Source: Rhizobium pisi
GTDB taxonomy: Bacteria > Pseudomonadota > Alphaproteobacteria > Rhizobiales > Rhizobiaceae
DNA length: 64,000 bases
Assembly (NCBI RefSeq): GCF_003938655.1
Contig: NZ_RJJT01000017.1
Coordinates: 1 to 64,000 of the forward strand
Direction: 5' to 3'
Shown one piece after another: positions 16,840 to 24,964 of the stretch (position 1 is the first letter of the stretch; each line of letters begins with the position of its first letter). Under the pieces are notes generated by a model, which did no database searches, had not been told where the DNA came from, and saw only the letters and a program-made list of their open reading frames with translations. Both the position numbers and the translations under genes were made by a program.

Positions 16840-17190
16840 TTAGCCGCGATCACGCTTCTTTCGGCCGTGCGCCTCAAATTGGACGAGCAGTGATTTGAGT
16901 TCGATCTCACGAATGCGTCGCGCCGCTTCATCAGGGCTTACCCATTCGAGAACACGCTGGCCCTGCTCCTTGAAGTCACCCCTGATCTCCGTGACTTCAA
17001 CCTGAAACACGTCGACGATGCAGGGCGCTACGTCGCCATTCTCGAGTTCTTTCAGATAGGTATAGTAGCCAACCGGCTTCCTCCTCACCGCCCCGCGCAC
17101 GCCTGCCTCCTCCCACGCCTCGATCGCCGCAGCTTCGAAGGGTTTCTTCCCTTTCATCGGCCAACGGTCGCAAGCTGCCGAAGCAATGTC
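16840..17190 (-). pseudogene. NUDIX hydrolase remnant
   Basis: The minus strand reads WPMKGKKPFEAAAIEAWEEAG, then KPVGYYTYLKEL and VDVFQVEV. This is the Nudix box and following core of a rhizobial-type NUDIX protein (expected GWPMKGKKPxEAAxREAWEEAG). The catalytic-helix Arg before EAWEE is Ile. The expected start of the fold (about 40 residues with a W-x-PKG segment) is replaced by unrelated sequence, so the 157-codon frame is not a sound gene. It faces a DUF47 start fragment across a Pho box. Confidence 0.65.
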
Positions 17191-17287
17191 TGGGACTTGT
17201 CTGGTCGGGGCTCCGGGCTTTTTTTGGTAGACTTCATAGTGATTGGCTTGCCGATTTGCCCGTTGCTTCAATTGCCTGAGCGTGTTT

Positions 17288-17305
17288 ATGACAGATTTAT
17301 GACAG
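17288..17305 (-). promoter_or_regulatory. Near-perfect Pho box (PhoB operator)
   Basis: The + strand ATGACAGATTTATGACAG is, on the minus strand, CTGTCAT-AAAT-CTGTCAT: two exact 7-bp direct repeats at 11-bp spacing, the rhizobial Pho box pattern. It lies between the NUDIX remnant and the start of a DUF47 fragment. In rhizobia the DUF47-Pit phosphate-transport operon is a known PhoB-controlled locus. The genes it once served are now broken. Confidence 0.75.
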
Positions 17306-17331
17306 TTAGCCACACTGAAGGGTCCGTTGGC

Positions 17332-17480
17332 ATGATGAGTATTTCTCGCAAGCTGATGCCACGGGAGGACAGGTTCTTTGAATTGCTCACCGCTTCGTCG
17401 AAGCCGCGGAGGAGACGCTGCGAAACAACTGGGCGTTCTTCGTAAGAGGGCTAATGGGGCCTGATTTTAGGCGTCAACCC
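17332..17480 (+). pseudogene. DUF47/PhoU-like (Pit accessory) gene, start fragment
   Basis: The frame reads MMSISRKLMPREDRFFELL, which matches the highly conserved start of DUF47 phosphate-transport accessory proteins (RKLMPREDRFFxLF). After that the frame degenerates. Another frame gives AHRFVEAAEETLRNNWAFF, probably from a different gene joined by deletion. Only the first ~20 codons are recognisable. The Pho box 27 bp upstream supports the identification. Confidence 0.5.
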
Positions 17481-17483
17481 CCT

Positions 17484-17800
17484 CTACTCTCCGGCCGTTG
17501 CAAATACCGCGCTGGCATCGCTGACAACTTCTACATGAGCATATGCCGCCTGCCCCGCGGCCGCGGCTTCCGCGTGAATGATCGCGGTCACGATCCGGCC
17601 GTGCTCCTCATAGGATTTTGCCAGACGCCCGGGTAAACGGAATTGTGCCCGTCGAAAAGGTGCCAGGCGCGCCCGCGTCTGCATCACCATCTCGAATATA
17701 TGATGAAACAGATCGGACCGCTGGCGATATTGAATCGTTGGAGGGAGCCGACCAATCGCGGCATCGCGGTTGGCAAGTCTCGTCCCGATTTGGCCCTGTC
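17484..17800 (-). pseudogene. FCD-domain GntR regulator, 5'-truncated remnant
   Basis: On the minus strand, LANRDAAIGRLPPTIQYRQR, SDLFHHIFEMVMQTRARL, then RLAKSYEEHGRIVTAII and AAYAHVEV form the C-terminal ligand-binding FCD domain of a FadR-type GntR regulator, with the metal-site-like EH and AH positions. The DNA-binding half is missing and a stop lies just upstream. It abuts ribB. It is non-functional as seen. Confidence 0.6.
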
Positions 17801-17812
17801 ACTCAAAGAGGT

Positions 17813-18439
17813 CTAAGCGGCCTTCATTGCCAATGCCAGTTGTCGATGCGCAATAAGATCTTCGATCGTGATGAGATGCAGGCCGTGGCGTTTTGCAAAC
17901 ACCTCCAGATCCGGAAGGCGGGCCATACTGCCGTCATCGTTTGCGACCTCGCAGATGACGCCCGAGGCAGAAAGACCGGCGAGCTTAGCAAGATCGACAG
18001 CCGCTTCTGTATGTCCGGGGCGAGAGAGCACGCCGTCTGGGTGCGCCCGAAGAGGAAAGACGTGACCAGGACGCGCGAACTCTTCAGGACGTGACCCATC
18101 GCCGACCAGCGCTCGAACCGTCGCGGCGCGATCGGCGGCCGAGATGCCGGTGGTCGTCTCGGGAATGTAATCAACCGAGACGGTGAAGGCAGTCTTCAAC
18201 ATTTCTGTATTATTGGGCACCATCAGCGGGATCTGCAGTTCGTCCAGCCGTTCGCCTTCCATCGCCACACAGATGAGACCGCGGGCGTAATTCATCATGA
18301 AAGCGATTGCCTGTGGGGTAATTGCTTCGGAAGCGATGACGAGGTCGCCCTCATTCTCCCTGTCGCGATCGTCTACGACGACGACGATTTCGCCGCGCGC
18401 AATTGCGGCGACCGCATCTTCGATTTTGGAAATTGCCAT
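17813..18439 (-). CDS. ribB: 3,4-dihydroxy-2-butanone 4-phosphate synthase
   Basis: 208 residues, full length for the single-domain RibB. It converts ribulose 5-phosphate to formate and 3,4-dihydroxy-2-butanone 4-phosphate, a riboflavin precursor. Conserved blocks are present: VVVDDRDRENEGDLV (acidic metal-binding loop), TPQAIAFMMNYARGLICVAM, TTTGISAADRAAT, RPGHVFPLRAHPDGVLSRPGHTEAAVDL. It lacks the GTP cyclohydrolase II half found in RibBA. An FMN riboswitch lies in its leader, so expression should fall when flavin is plentiful. It is a single-gene unit. Confidence 0.95.
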   Translation of the reverse strand: MAISKIEDAVAAIARGEIVVVVDDRDRENEGDLVIASEAITPQAIAFMMNYARGLICVAMEGERLDELQIPLMVPNNTEMLKTAFTVSVDYIPETTTGISAADRAATVRALVGDGSRPEEFARPGHVFPLRAHPDGVLSRPGHTEAAVDLAKLAGLSASGVICEVANDDGSMARLPDLEVFAKRHGLHLITIEDLIAHRQLALAMKAA

Positions 18440-18561
18440 CTTCTCTGCCTTTCAAGGGTTAGCCGCAGCGTGCGGCATACATGGCCTATCAAAAGCCACC
18501 AATTTCCCTTGGGCGAACAAGCATATGAAACACCGCGAGCCGAGCGGTGCCCTCTGCGTTG

Positions 18562-18698
18562 CTCTCTTCCATCCGGACTATGACCGTCGGCTCCGGCATC
18601 TCACCGGATCTGCTGACCCTTCGCTTTCACGAAGGCGCTCGCGGGCTCCGAGTTGCCTCGATACCGCCGGTGGGGAATTGCACCCCGCCCTGAGAACA
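18562..18698 (-). ncRNA. FMN riboswitch (RFN element) of ribB
   Basis: The minus strand carries the conserved RFN blocks in order: TTCTCAGGGCGGGGTGCAAT, CCCCACCGGCGGTA, GCCCGCGAGCGC, CAGCAGATCCGGTGAGATGC, CCGACGGTCATAGTCCGGAT and GAAGAGAG. The order and spacing fit the six-stem junction. It lies about 120 bases upstream of the ribB ATG in the same direction. I saw no clear U-run terminator, so control at translation start or by another structure is possible. Confidence 0.93.
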
Positions 18699-18807
18699 TT
18701 ACCTAGATAGATGATGAAGGCCTTGTTCTGCAAGAGGTTGTGTATAGATTTCGCCGCGGGAATTGCCTCGCAGGGGTGAAAGCACCGTTTCCTATTGCCG
18801 AACGGAG

Positions 18808-19590
18808 CTAGGACATGATCAGGCCCCCATCGACATTGATGGTCTGACCGGTAATGTAGGCTGCATCGTCGCTGGCAAGGAAGGTGACGAGACCGGCGAC
18901 GTCTTCGCCGGAACCGGCGCGCTTCATCGGGATGCCTTCGACCCATTCCTTCATCAGTTCGCCGGGTCCGTAATTGCCGAGCAGCTTGCCCCATGCGTGG
19001 TCGTTATAGGCCCACATGTCGGTCTCGATGATGCCCGGGCAGAAGGCGTTGACGGTGATGCCGTCGGTCGCGACTTCCTTGGCAAGGCTCTGGGTGATGC
19101 CGACGACGCCCATCTTCGAGGCGGCATAATGCGGCGTATAGATGAAGCCGTCGCGCGCCTGGCCGGAGGCAGTGTTGATGATACGGCCGCCGCGGCCGTG
19201 CTTGCGTATGCGGGCGATCGCCTCCTGGGCGCAGAGGAACACGCCTTTGGTGTTGACGGCCATGACCTTGTCCCACTCGCCCTCGGTCAGATCCTCGATG
19301 CGGGCGATAGTGATGACGCCGGCATTCTGAATGGAAACGTCGACAGCGCCGAATGCCTGCTCGGCTGCGTCATATAGGGCCTTGACGCTAGCCTTGTCAG
19401 TGACGTCGCCAACGAAGGAAATTGCCTTGCCGCCATCGGCCTTGATCTGTTCGGCCACGCCATGCACGCTGTCTTCATTGGCCGAAACGACGAGATTGGC
19501 GCCTTCGCGCGCAAAGCGTTTGGCGATCCCAGCCCCGATACCGCGGCTTGCGCCGGTAATGATGACGGTCTTGCTTTCAAATCGTTGCAT
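18808..19590 (-). CDS. Short-chain dehydrogenase/reductase (polyol-type)
   Basis: 260 residues with an intact classical SDR architecture: TGASRGIG nucleotide-binding loop near residue 13, NAGV, catalytic NTASGQ Ser, and YAASK (Tyr, Lys). It ends ITGQTINVDGGLIMS. It resembles NAD-dependent polyol or secondary-alcohol dehydrogenases of the sorbitol/butanediol-dehydrogenase type. It is the last gene of the leftward unit, 76 bp after the isomerase gene. Its likely role is oxidation of the imported polyol or of an intermediate; the substrate is not readable from sequence. Confidence 0.85.
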   Translation of the reverse strand: MQRFESKTVIITGASRGIGAGIAKRFAREGANLVVSANEDSVHGVAEQIKADGGKAISFVGDVTDKASVKALYDAAEQAFGAVDVSIQNAGVITIARIEDLTEGEWDKVMAVNTKGVFLCAQEAIARIRKHGRGGRIINTASGQARDGFIYTPHYAASKMGVVGITQSLAKEVATDGITVNAFCPGIIETDMWAYNDHAWGKLLGNYGPGELMKEWVEGIPMKRAGSGEDVAGLVTFLASDDAAYITGQTINVDGGLIMS

Positions 19591-19666
19591 TCTCTTTTCC
19601 CTTCAACGGTGCCGGCATGAGCGCGCCGATCTGTAGGTCGGCGGTACATGCCTGCTCACTCAGGCT

Positions 19667-20410
19667 TCAAACGGCCGCAGAAATAATCCCAGCGAATTCC
19701 GACGCCTTCAGCGAAGCGCCGCCGACCAGCGCTCCGTCCACATTGCGAAGCCCGAATATCGCTTGGGCATTGGATGCCTTGACCGAGCCGCCATAGAGGA
19801 TCTTGACCGAACGACCATCGCTGCCCAGCCGCTCTTCGAGTATCTGCCGGATCGCGGCATGGACCTCCTCGATCTGTTCGTTGGTCGGCACCAACCCGGT
19901 TCCTATCGCCCAGACGGGTTCATAGGCGATGACGAGATCCGCACTCGTCGCTCGCTCTGGGATGGATTCCCTCAGCTGCCCGCCAACCACTTCGATCGCC
20001 CGGCCCTCGTCTCGCTCATGCCGCGTTTCACCGACACAGAGGATCGCAATCAAGCCCGCTCTATGCGCGGCAATAGCCTTTGCAAGGACGATTTCATCAT
20101 CTTCGCCGTGAGACAGACGGCGCTCGGAGTGTCCGAGGATGACATAACGCGCACCGATATTGGCGAGCATTTCGGCAGAAACATCGCCCGTATGGGCGCC
20201 TGACTGTTGAGCATGGCAATCCTGCGCGCCAATCGCCAGTTTCGAATCCTTGGCGCGTTCGACAGCGCGGTCGATCAGCGTGAAGGGCGGGCAGACGACG
20301 ATATCGCACGCCGCCTTGCCCGTTAGTTCCCTCAGCGCCGCGATCTCTGCCAGGGAGGAGGCGAGACCGTTCATTTTCCAGTTGCCTGCGATCAGCCTGC
20401 GCATGGGCAT
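19667..20410 (-). CDS. tpiA: Triose-phosphate isomerase family protein (catabolic paralogue)
   Basis: 247 residues from the ATG that overlaps the upstream SDR stop (TGATG); a GTG one codon earlier is also in frame. The TIM-barrel active site is complete: GNWKMN (Lys), GHSERR (His), AYEPVWAIGTG (Glu) and phosphate-binding YGGSVKASNA. In a polyol operon such paralogues may isomerise tetrulose phosphates, as EryH/LerI-type enzymes do in erythritol and threitol catabolism, rather than only triose phosphates. Which activity holds here is inference. It is not the lone glycolytic copy expected beside gap/pgk. Confidence 0.9.
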   Translation of the reverse strand: MPMRRLIAGNWKMNGLASSLAEIAALRELTGKAACDIVVCPPFTLIDRAVERAKDSKLAIGAQDCHAQQSGAHTGDVSAEMLANIGARYVILGHSERRLSHGEDDEIVLAKAIAAHRAGLIAILCVGETRHERDEGRAIEVVGGQLRESIPERATSADLVIAYEPVWAIGTGLVPTNEQIEEVHAAIRQILEERLGSDGRSVKILYGGSVKASNAQAIFGLRNVDGALVGGASLKASEFAGIISAAV

Positions 20411-21198
20411 CACCAGCAGCAGAAGCCACCGTCGACGAGCAGATCGACGCCCGTCACGAAGCTTGCGGCATTCGACAGCAGGAAGACGGCCGGACCGACC
20501 ATCTCGTCGACGCCAGCCATGCGCTGCATCGGCGTCTGCTCTTCAAAGAGCTTTGTCTGATGCACCATCTCCGGCCGGGTATTCATCGGCGTTGCGGTAT
20601 AGCCTGGCGAAATCGTGTTGACGCGGATGCCACGCCCCACCCACTCCATCGCCAGCGATTTGGACATGTGGATCACGCCCGCCTTGGAAGCGTTGTAATG
20701 GGCCTGACTGAGACCTCGATTGACGATGACACCGGACATGGAGGCGATGTTGACGATTGAACCGCGGCCGTTCTTCAGCATGGCGCGTGCTTCGGCCTGG
20801 CAGGACAGGAAGACGCCTTTCAGGTTGATGTCCATCAGCGTCTGATACTGGTCCTCTTCCATTTCCTCGGCGGGGTTGGCATTGGCGATGCCGGCCGCAT
20901 TGACGGCAAGCGAGAGGGCGCCGAGATCGGATTCGGTGCGGGCGACAGCATCGGCCAAAGACGACTTGCTGGTCACATCGGCGGCGATTTCAATCGAGCG
21001 GCGGCCGACAGCCCTGATATGGCTGGCGGTATTGGCAAGACCGTCATCGCTGCGGCGATCGAGAAGTGCCACGTCGGCGCCGCACTGGGCAAGACCGATG
21101 GCGATCCTTTGCCCGATGCCGCTGCCGGCGCCCGTCACGATGGCAACCTGGCCACTGAGATCGAATAGTTTCGGTGCGTTCAGAGAGATGTCGGACAC
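20410..21198 (-). CDS. Short-chain dehydrogenase/reductase (D-threitol/D-arabinitol dehydrogenase-like)
   Basis: 262 residues: TGAGSGIG loop, NAAG, Ser in NIASMSG, catalytic YNASK, and an unusual Cys-Trp C-terminus, DGGFCCW. The DGG(Y/F)C-W ending and the N-terminal LFDLSGQVAIVTGAGSGIG resemble D-arabinitol and D-threitol dehydrogenases. It lies between the ABC ATPase and the isomerase. GGAAG is placed properly before its ATG. Probable role: NAD-dependent oxidation of the imported polyol to a ketose. Confidence 0.88.
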   Translation of the reverse strand: MSDISLNAPKLFDLSGQVAIVTGAGSGIGQRIAIGLAQCGADVALLDRRSDDGLANTASHIRAVGRRSIEIAADVTSKSSLADAVARTESDLGALSLAVNAAGIANANPAEEMEEDQYQTLMDINLKGVFLSCQAEARAMLKNGRGSIVNIASMSGVIVNRGLSQAHYNASKAGVIHMSKSLAMEWVGRGIRVNTISPGYTATPMNTRPEMVHQTKLFEEQTPMQRMAGVDEMVGPAVFLLSNAASFVTGVDLLVDGGFCCW

Positions 21199-21220
21199 CG
21201 CTCTTCCTTTCTGTCTTTAC

Positions 21221-22699
21221 CTAGATTGTCGCCAGTTCCATGACCGAAACGTCGTTCGCTTCGTCACGCTTCAAAATGCCTGCCTGTTTGCCCTGCGCCA
21301 GCACGAGAATCCGGTTTGATACGCCGAGAACCTCTTCGAGATCGGAGCTTACGACGATGACCGCGACGCCCTGTTTGGCGAGGTTCACAATAATATCGTA
21401 GATTCCGGCGCGGGCTCCGACATCGATGCCTCGCGTAGGCTCATCCAGCACCACGACTTTCGGATCGCGCATCAGCCATTTGGCGATGACGACCTTCTGC
21501 TGGTTGCCACCCGAGAGGTCGGAGGCAAACTGCTCCGCACGCCCCTTGACGCCGAATTTCGTCACCGCCTTTTCGGCGAAAACGCGTTTCACGCCGGAGG
21601 TGAGCCAGCGCCCGCCAAGCTTGTCGAGATTGGCGTAGATGATGTTTTCGCTAATCTTGTGCGCAACGACGAGGCCCTGGTCCTTGCGATCTTCCGGGAC
21701 CATCACGATGCCCTTGGCGATCGCATCCGCCGGGCTGCGCAGCTTCAACGCCTGGCCTTCCAGCCGGACCGAGCCGGCGCTGATTGGATCGGCACCGGAA
21801 ATCGCACGCACGAGCTCGGTGCGGCCGGCACCGACGAGGCCGGCAATGCCGAGGATCTCGCCCGCATGAACGTCGAAACTCACATCCCGGAAGGAATCGT
21901 CCGGCGACGTCACCCCAGAGACCTCAAGGACGGGCCTGCTGGTCGGCTCGGGAAGCGTCGGAAACATGCGATCGAGCGAGCGGCCGACCATGCTTTCGAC
22001 GATCGTGCGCACCGGCGTCGAGCTGTCAGCAAATTCATGGACACGCTCTCCGTCGCGAAGCACGACGATACGGTCGGTGATCTGCTTGATTTCCTCCATG
22101 CGGTGGGAGATGTAGATGATGCCCACGCCCTCGGCGCGGAGCTTGCGTATCTGCTCGAACAGGGCTTCCGTCTCAGCCCCGCCAAGGGCTGCCGTCGGCT
22201 CGTCGAGGATCAGGAGTTTTGCATTGTGCGCCAGCGCCTTGGCGATCTCGATGAGCTGCTGGTTGGCGGTCGAAAGACCGGCGACCCTTCGGGTCGCGGA
22301 AATATGCAGGTTCAGCCGCGCGAGCTGTTCCTGGGCGCGGCGGACCATCTGGGTGCGGTCGACTACGCCATTCTTCATCGGCCAACGTCCGATAAAGACA
22401 TTTTCAGCGATGGATAGATGCGGCAGAAGCTGCAGTTCCTGATGGATCAGTACGACGCCCTTGTCGATCGCCTCACGTGGAGCGGCCGGGGCATAAGGCT
22501 GCCCCAGCCATGTCATCGTACCCTCGGACGGTGTGCGTGATCCGGCGATGATGCCCGATAGCGTCGACTTGCCGGCGCCGTTTTCGCCGAGAAGTGCCAC
22601 CACCTCACCGGGATAGACGTCCAGGTCCACGTTTTTCAGAACCTGGAGCGCTCCGTAGCGCTTGGATATCCCCCTCAGGGAAAGAACCGGCTCGGTCAC
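21221..22699 (-). CDS. Sugar ABC transporter ATP-binding protein (RbsA/MglA type)
   Basis: 492 residues from a GTG with a strong GAGGAGG site. There are two nucleotide-binding domains: GENGAGKST, LILDEPTAALGG and STANQQLIEIAKAL in the first; the degenerate Walker A GLVGAGRTEL, signature LSGGNQQKVVIAKWL and Walker B VVLDEPTRGIDVGA in the second. This is the standard form for carbohydrate-uptake transporters of the CUT2 class. It works with the binding protein and permease encoded just upstream. Confidence 0.93.
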   Translation of the reverse strand: MTEPVLSLRGISKRYGALQVLKNVDLDVYPGEVVALLGENGAGKSTLSGIIAGSRTPSEGTMTWLGQPYAPAAPREAIDKGVVLIHQELQLLPHLSIAENVFIGRWPMKNGVVDRTQMVRRAQEQLARLNLHISATRRVAGLSTANQQLIEIAKALAHNAKLLILDEPTAALGGAETEALFEQIRKLRAEGVGIIYISHRMEEIKQITDRIVVLRDGERVHEFADSSTPVRTIVESMVGRSLDRMFPTLPEPTSRPVLEVSGVTSPDDSFRDVSFDVHAGEILGIAGLVGAGRTELVRAISGADPISAGSVRLEGQALKLRSPADAIAKGIVMVPEDRKDQGLVVAHKISENIIYANLDKLGGRWLTSGVKRVFAEKAVTKFGVKGRAEQFASDLSGGNQQKVVIAKWLMRDPKVVVLDEPTRGIDVGARAGIYDIIVNLAKQGVAVIVVSSDLEEVLGVSNRILVLAQGKQAGILKRDEANDVSVMELATI

Positions 22700-22726
22700 A
22701 GCACACCTCCTCGAGATTTCGACTGA

Positions 22727-23656
22727 TTACGGATGGTTGGCGATGAAGCCTGCCACGTTTTCCTTGGTCGTCAGGGTGGCATCGAGAAGCTGGACCGGGG
22801 GAACCTTTTCGCCGGCGACGAGCTTGATGGCGTTGGCAACCGCATCGCGGCCCATCTTCTGTGTCTGCTGTGTCGCGGTCACGTTGAAGACGCCCTTGCT
22901 GAGCGCTTCGAGAGCTGCGGTGTCGCCATCGAAGCCGCCGACGACAATCTTCTGGGAAGGATTGGCAACCTTGATCGCCTGCGCGGCACCAAGGGCGAGG
23001 CCGTCGGCTTGGGCGAATACGATCGAAACGTCCGGATTTGCCTGCAGCATATTCTGCATGATCTGAAATCCTTCATCCTGGCTCCAGATGTTCGAAAACT
23101 GCTCGGCGACAACCTTGACGTCCGGATATGCCTTGAGAGATTCACCGCAACCCTTCGAACGATCAACTTCCGGCGTCGTGCCCTTCTGGCCGTGGATGAT
23201 GACCATCTTCCCCTTGCCGCCGGCTTCCTTCAGGATGTAGTCGCACACCGCCTTGGCAGACGCGACGGAATCCGTTGCAAGGAAGGTATCGCCGGGTGCT
23301 CCCTCGGCGTTGCGGTCAACGTTCACGACCGGGATGCCAGCGCTCTTGGCGAGTTTGACCGGCACGGTCGCAGCCGCCGCACCTGCCGGAATGTAGATCA
23401 GCGCGTCGATTTTCTGGGTGAGAAGATCCTGGATTTGATTGACCTGCGTCGGTCCGTCGCCCTTTGCGTCGACCGTGATGACTTCGATGCCGCGCTTCTT
23501 GGCTTCGGCTTCGACCGATTGCTTGATCTGGTTGAAGAAGTTTGCCTGAAGGTTGGCAACGGCCAAGCCGAGCTTCTTCAGTTCCGCCGCGTGTACGGGG
23601 CCGAGCGTGAGGCCGAGCAGTGCAGCAGACGCGAGCATGGTGCGCGCAATTTTCAT
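22727..23656 (-). CDS. Sugar ABC transporter substrate-binding protein (RbsB type)
   Basis: 309 residues from the ATG preceded by GGAGGAAATACA; a longer frame upstream lacks a ribosome site. The signal peptide MKIARTMLASAALLGL ends near VHA-AEL at about residue 23. The mature protein has the LacI/ribose-binding fold of CUT2 receptors: GLAVANLQANFFNQIKQSVE, DALIYIPAGA, VVNVDRNAEGAPGDTFLATD. The conserved Asp/Arg-containing VDRN segment contacts sugars in relatives. The ligand is probably a polyol or ketose. Confidence 0.92.
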   Translation of the reverse strand: MKIARTMLASAALLGLTLGPVHAAELKKLGLAVANLQANFFNQIKQSVEAEAKKRGIEVITVDAKGDGPTQVNQIQDLLTQKIDALIYIPAGAAAATVPVKLAKSAGIPVVNVDRNAEGAPGDTFLATDSVASAKAVCDYILKEAGGKGKMVIIHGQKGTTPEVDRSKGCGESLKAYPDVKVVAEQFSNIWSQDEGFQIMQNMLQANPDVSIVFAQADGLALGAAQAIKVANPSQKIVVGGFDGDTAALEALSKGVFNVTATQQTQKMGRDAVANAIKLVAGEKVPPVQLLDATLTTKENVAGFIANHP

Positions 23657-23773
23657 TGTATTTCCTCCGTTGTTTGATGGAACCCTCGGGTGTGTCCTCC
23701 CCCTCGGGGTATTGATCCGCCCCAAACCTTTAGAGCGGAATTCCAGGCCCGCCGACGTGGGCGCCCCCGTTCG

Positions 23774-24754
23774 TCAGGCGCGACGCCGACGAATAGTCTC
23801 CGTGCCGACCGCGAGCACGATGACGATGCCGATGATCACCTGCTGCAGGAACGGCGACACATTGAGAAGATTGAGCCCGTTGCGAAGGACGCCGATGATA
23901 AGAACACCGATAAGTGTTCCTCCGATACCGCCCGCGCCCCCCGAGAGCGAGGTCCCGCCGATGACGACGGCCGCGATCGTGTCGAGCTCATAGCCGAAGC
24001 CACTGGACGGCTGGGCGGAGTCGAGACGGGCGGCAAGAACGATGCCGGCAAGACCCGCCAGAACGGCGCTGGCGACATAGACGAGAATGGTCACGAGCTG
24101 GACGTTGATGCCGGCAAGGCGTGCCACTTCAGGATTGCCGCCGACCGCATAGAGCATGCGGCCTTCCGCGCGGAAGTGAAGGAAGATCCAAGCGGCCGCC
24201 GTAACGGCAAGCATCAGGAATACGGTTGCGGTCAGAACGCCGAAATGACGATCGATCGCCAGCATCATGAACCAGTCTGGAAAGCCGACGATCTGCTGGC
24301 CGTCAGTGATCATGTTCGCCACGCCGCGTGCGGCCGACATCATCGCTAGCGTCGCGATAAAGGCGGGCACCCTGAACCAGGTGACCATGATACCGACGAT
24401 CAATCCGCTGATCATCGAGGCAATGAGCGCTAACAGGATCCCGACGCCAAGCGGCAGGCCGGCGATATTCGCCGTCCAGCCCATCACCATCATCGCCAAA
24501 GCGAGAACCGAACCGACCGACAGGTCGATGCCCCCGATCAGAATCACGAAGGTCATGCCAACTGCCATGATCCCGAGCACGGTGATCTGGTCGAGAATGT
24601 TCAGACCATTGCGGACGGAGAGAAATGCATCGGTGCTGAAGGTCAGGAACAGGCAGAGCAAGAGCAGCCCGATGAGCGGGCCGGTTGCTCCCGTGAGCTT
24701 GCTGACCCACGTGCCGGACGGACGGCTCTGTTCATTCACGTCGATCGCCACCAT
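23774..24754 (-). CDS. Sugar ABC transporter permease (RbsC type)
   Basis: 326 residues with about ten hydrophobic segments. Family markers are MTFVILIGGIDLSVGSVLALA and GFGYELDTIAAVVIGGTSLSGGAGGIGGTLIGVL. GGAGGAACA precedes the ATG. It is the first gene of the leftward unit (permease, binding protein, ATPase, SDR, isomerase, SDR), transcribed divergently from the transketolase genes. It forms the homodimeric channel of the CUT2-type importer. Confidence 0.93.
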   Translation of the reverse strand: MVAIDVNEQSRPSGTWVSKLTGATGPLIGLLLLCLFLTFSTDAFLSVRNGLNILDQITVLGIMAVGMTFVILIGGIDLSVGSVLALAMMVMGWTANIAGLPLGVGILLALIASMISGLIVGIMVTWFRVPAFIATLAMMSAARGVANMITDGQQIVGFPDWFMMLAIDRHFGVLTATVFLMLAVTAAAWIFLHFRAEGRMLYAVGGNPEVARLAGINVQLVTILVYVASAVLAGLAGIVLAARLDSAQPSSGFGYELDTIAAVVIGGTSLSGGAGGIGGTLIGVLIIGVLRNGLNLLNVSPFLQQVIIGIVIVLAVGTETIRRRRA

Positions 24755-24801
24755 TGTTCCTCCCTGGGATTAAGGCCGGCGGCCAATATTTCCTCAAGCA
24801 A

Positions 24802-24814
24802 GAATATTTATTCA
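24802..24814. promoter_or_regulatory. Candidate operator 1, GAATA-TT-TATTC
   Basis: Inverted repeat GAATATTTATTC followed by A, inside an imperfect 20-bp palindrome that starts GCA and ends TGC. It lies 48 bp upstream of the permease start in the divergent region. Similar sites occur just before the transketolase gene and before the SorC-type regulator gene, which makes a shared regulator site likely. Confidence 0.5.
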
Positions 24815-24940
24815 TGCCTGCTGGAAAATTCATTAACAACTTGCTTAGATACTGTCAACTGGCTTTTCGGACGCTGGACAAAGCACAATGGCCAATAAGG
24901 GGCTTGACTAAGGCTGGTTGTATGCAAAAATATAACCATG

Positions 24941-24954
24941 TGAATATTTATGCA
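24941..24954. promoter_or_regulatory. Candidate operator 2, TGAATATTTATGCA
   Basis: The same core as operator 1 (GAATATTTAT) and an imperfect palindrome. It overlaps the leader immediately before the AGAGGA ribosome site of the first transketolase gene. In that place bound protein would block transcription of the rightward unit. Confidence 0.45.
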
Positions 24955-24964
24955 AGAGGAACCG

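Noticed and set aside
16840..17313. Calling the 157-codon NUDIX frame an intact gene
   Set aside because: The first part of the fold is missing, the Nudix-box Arg is Ile, and the N-terminus crosses the Pho box region.
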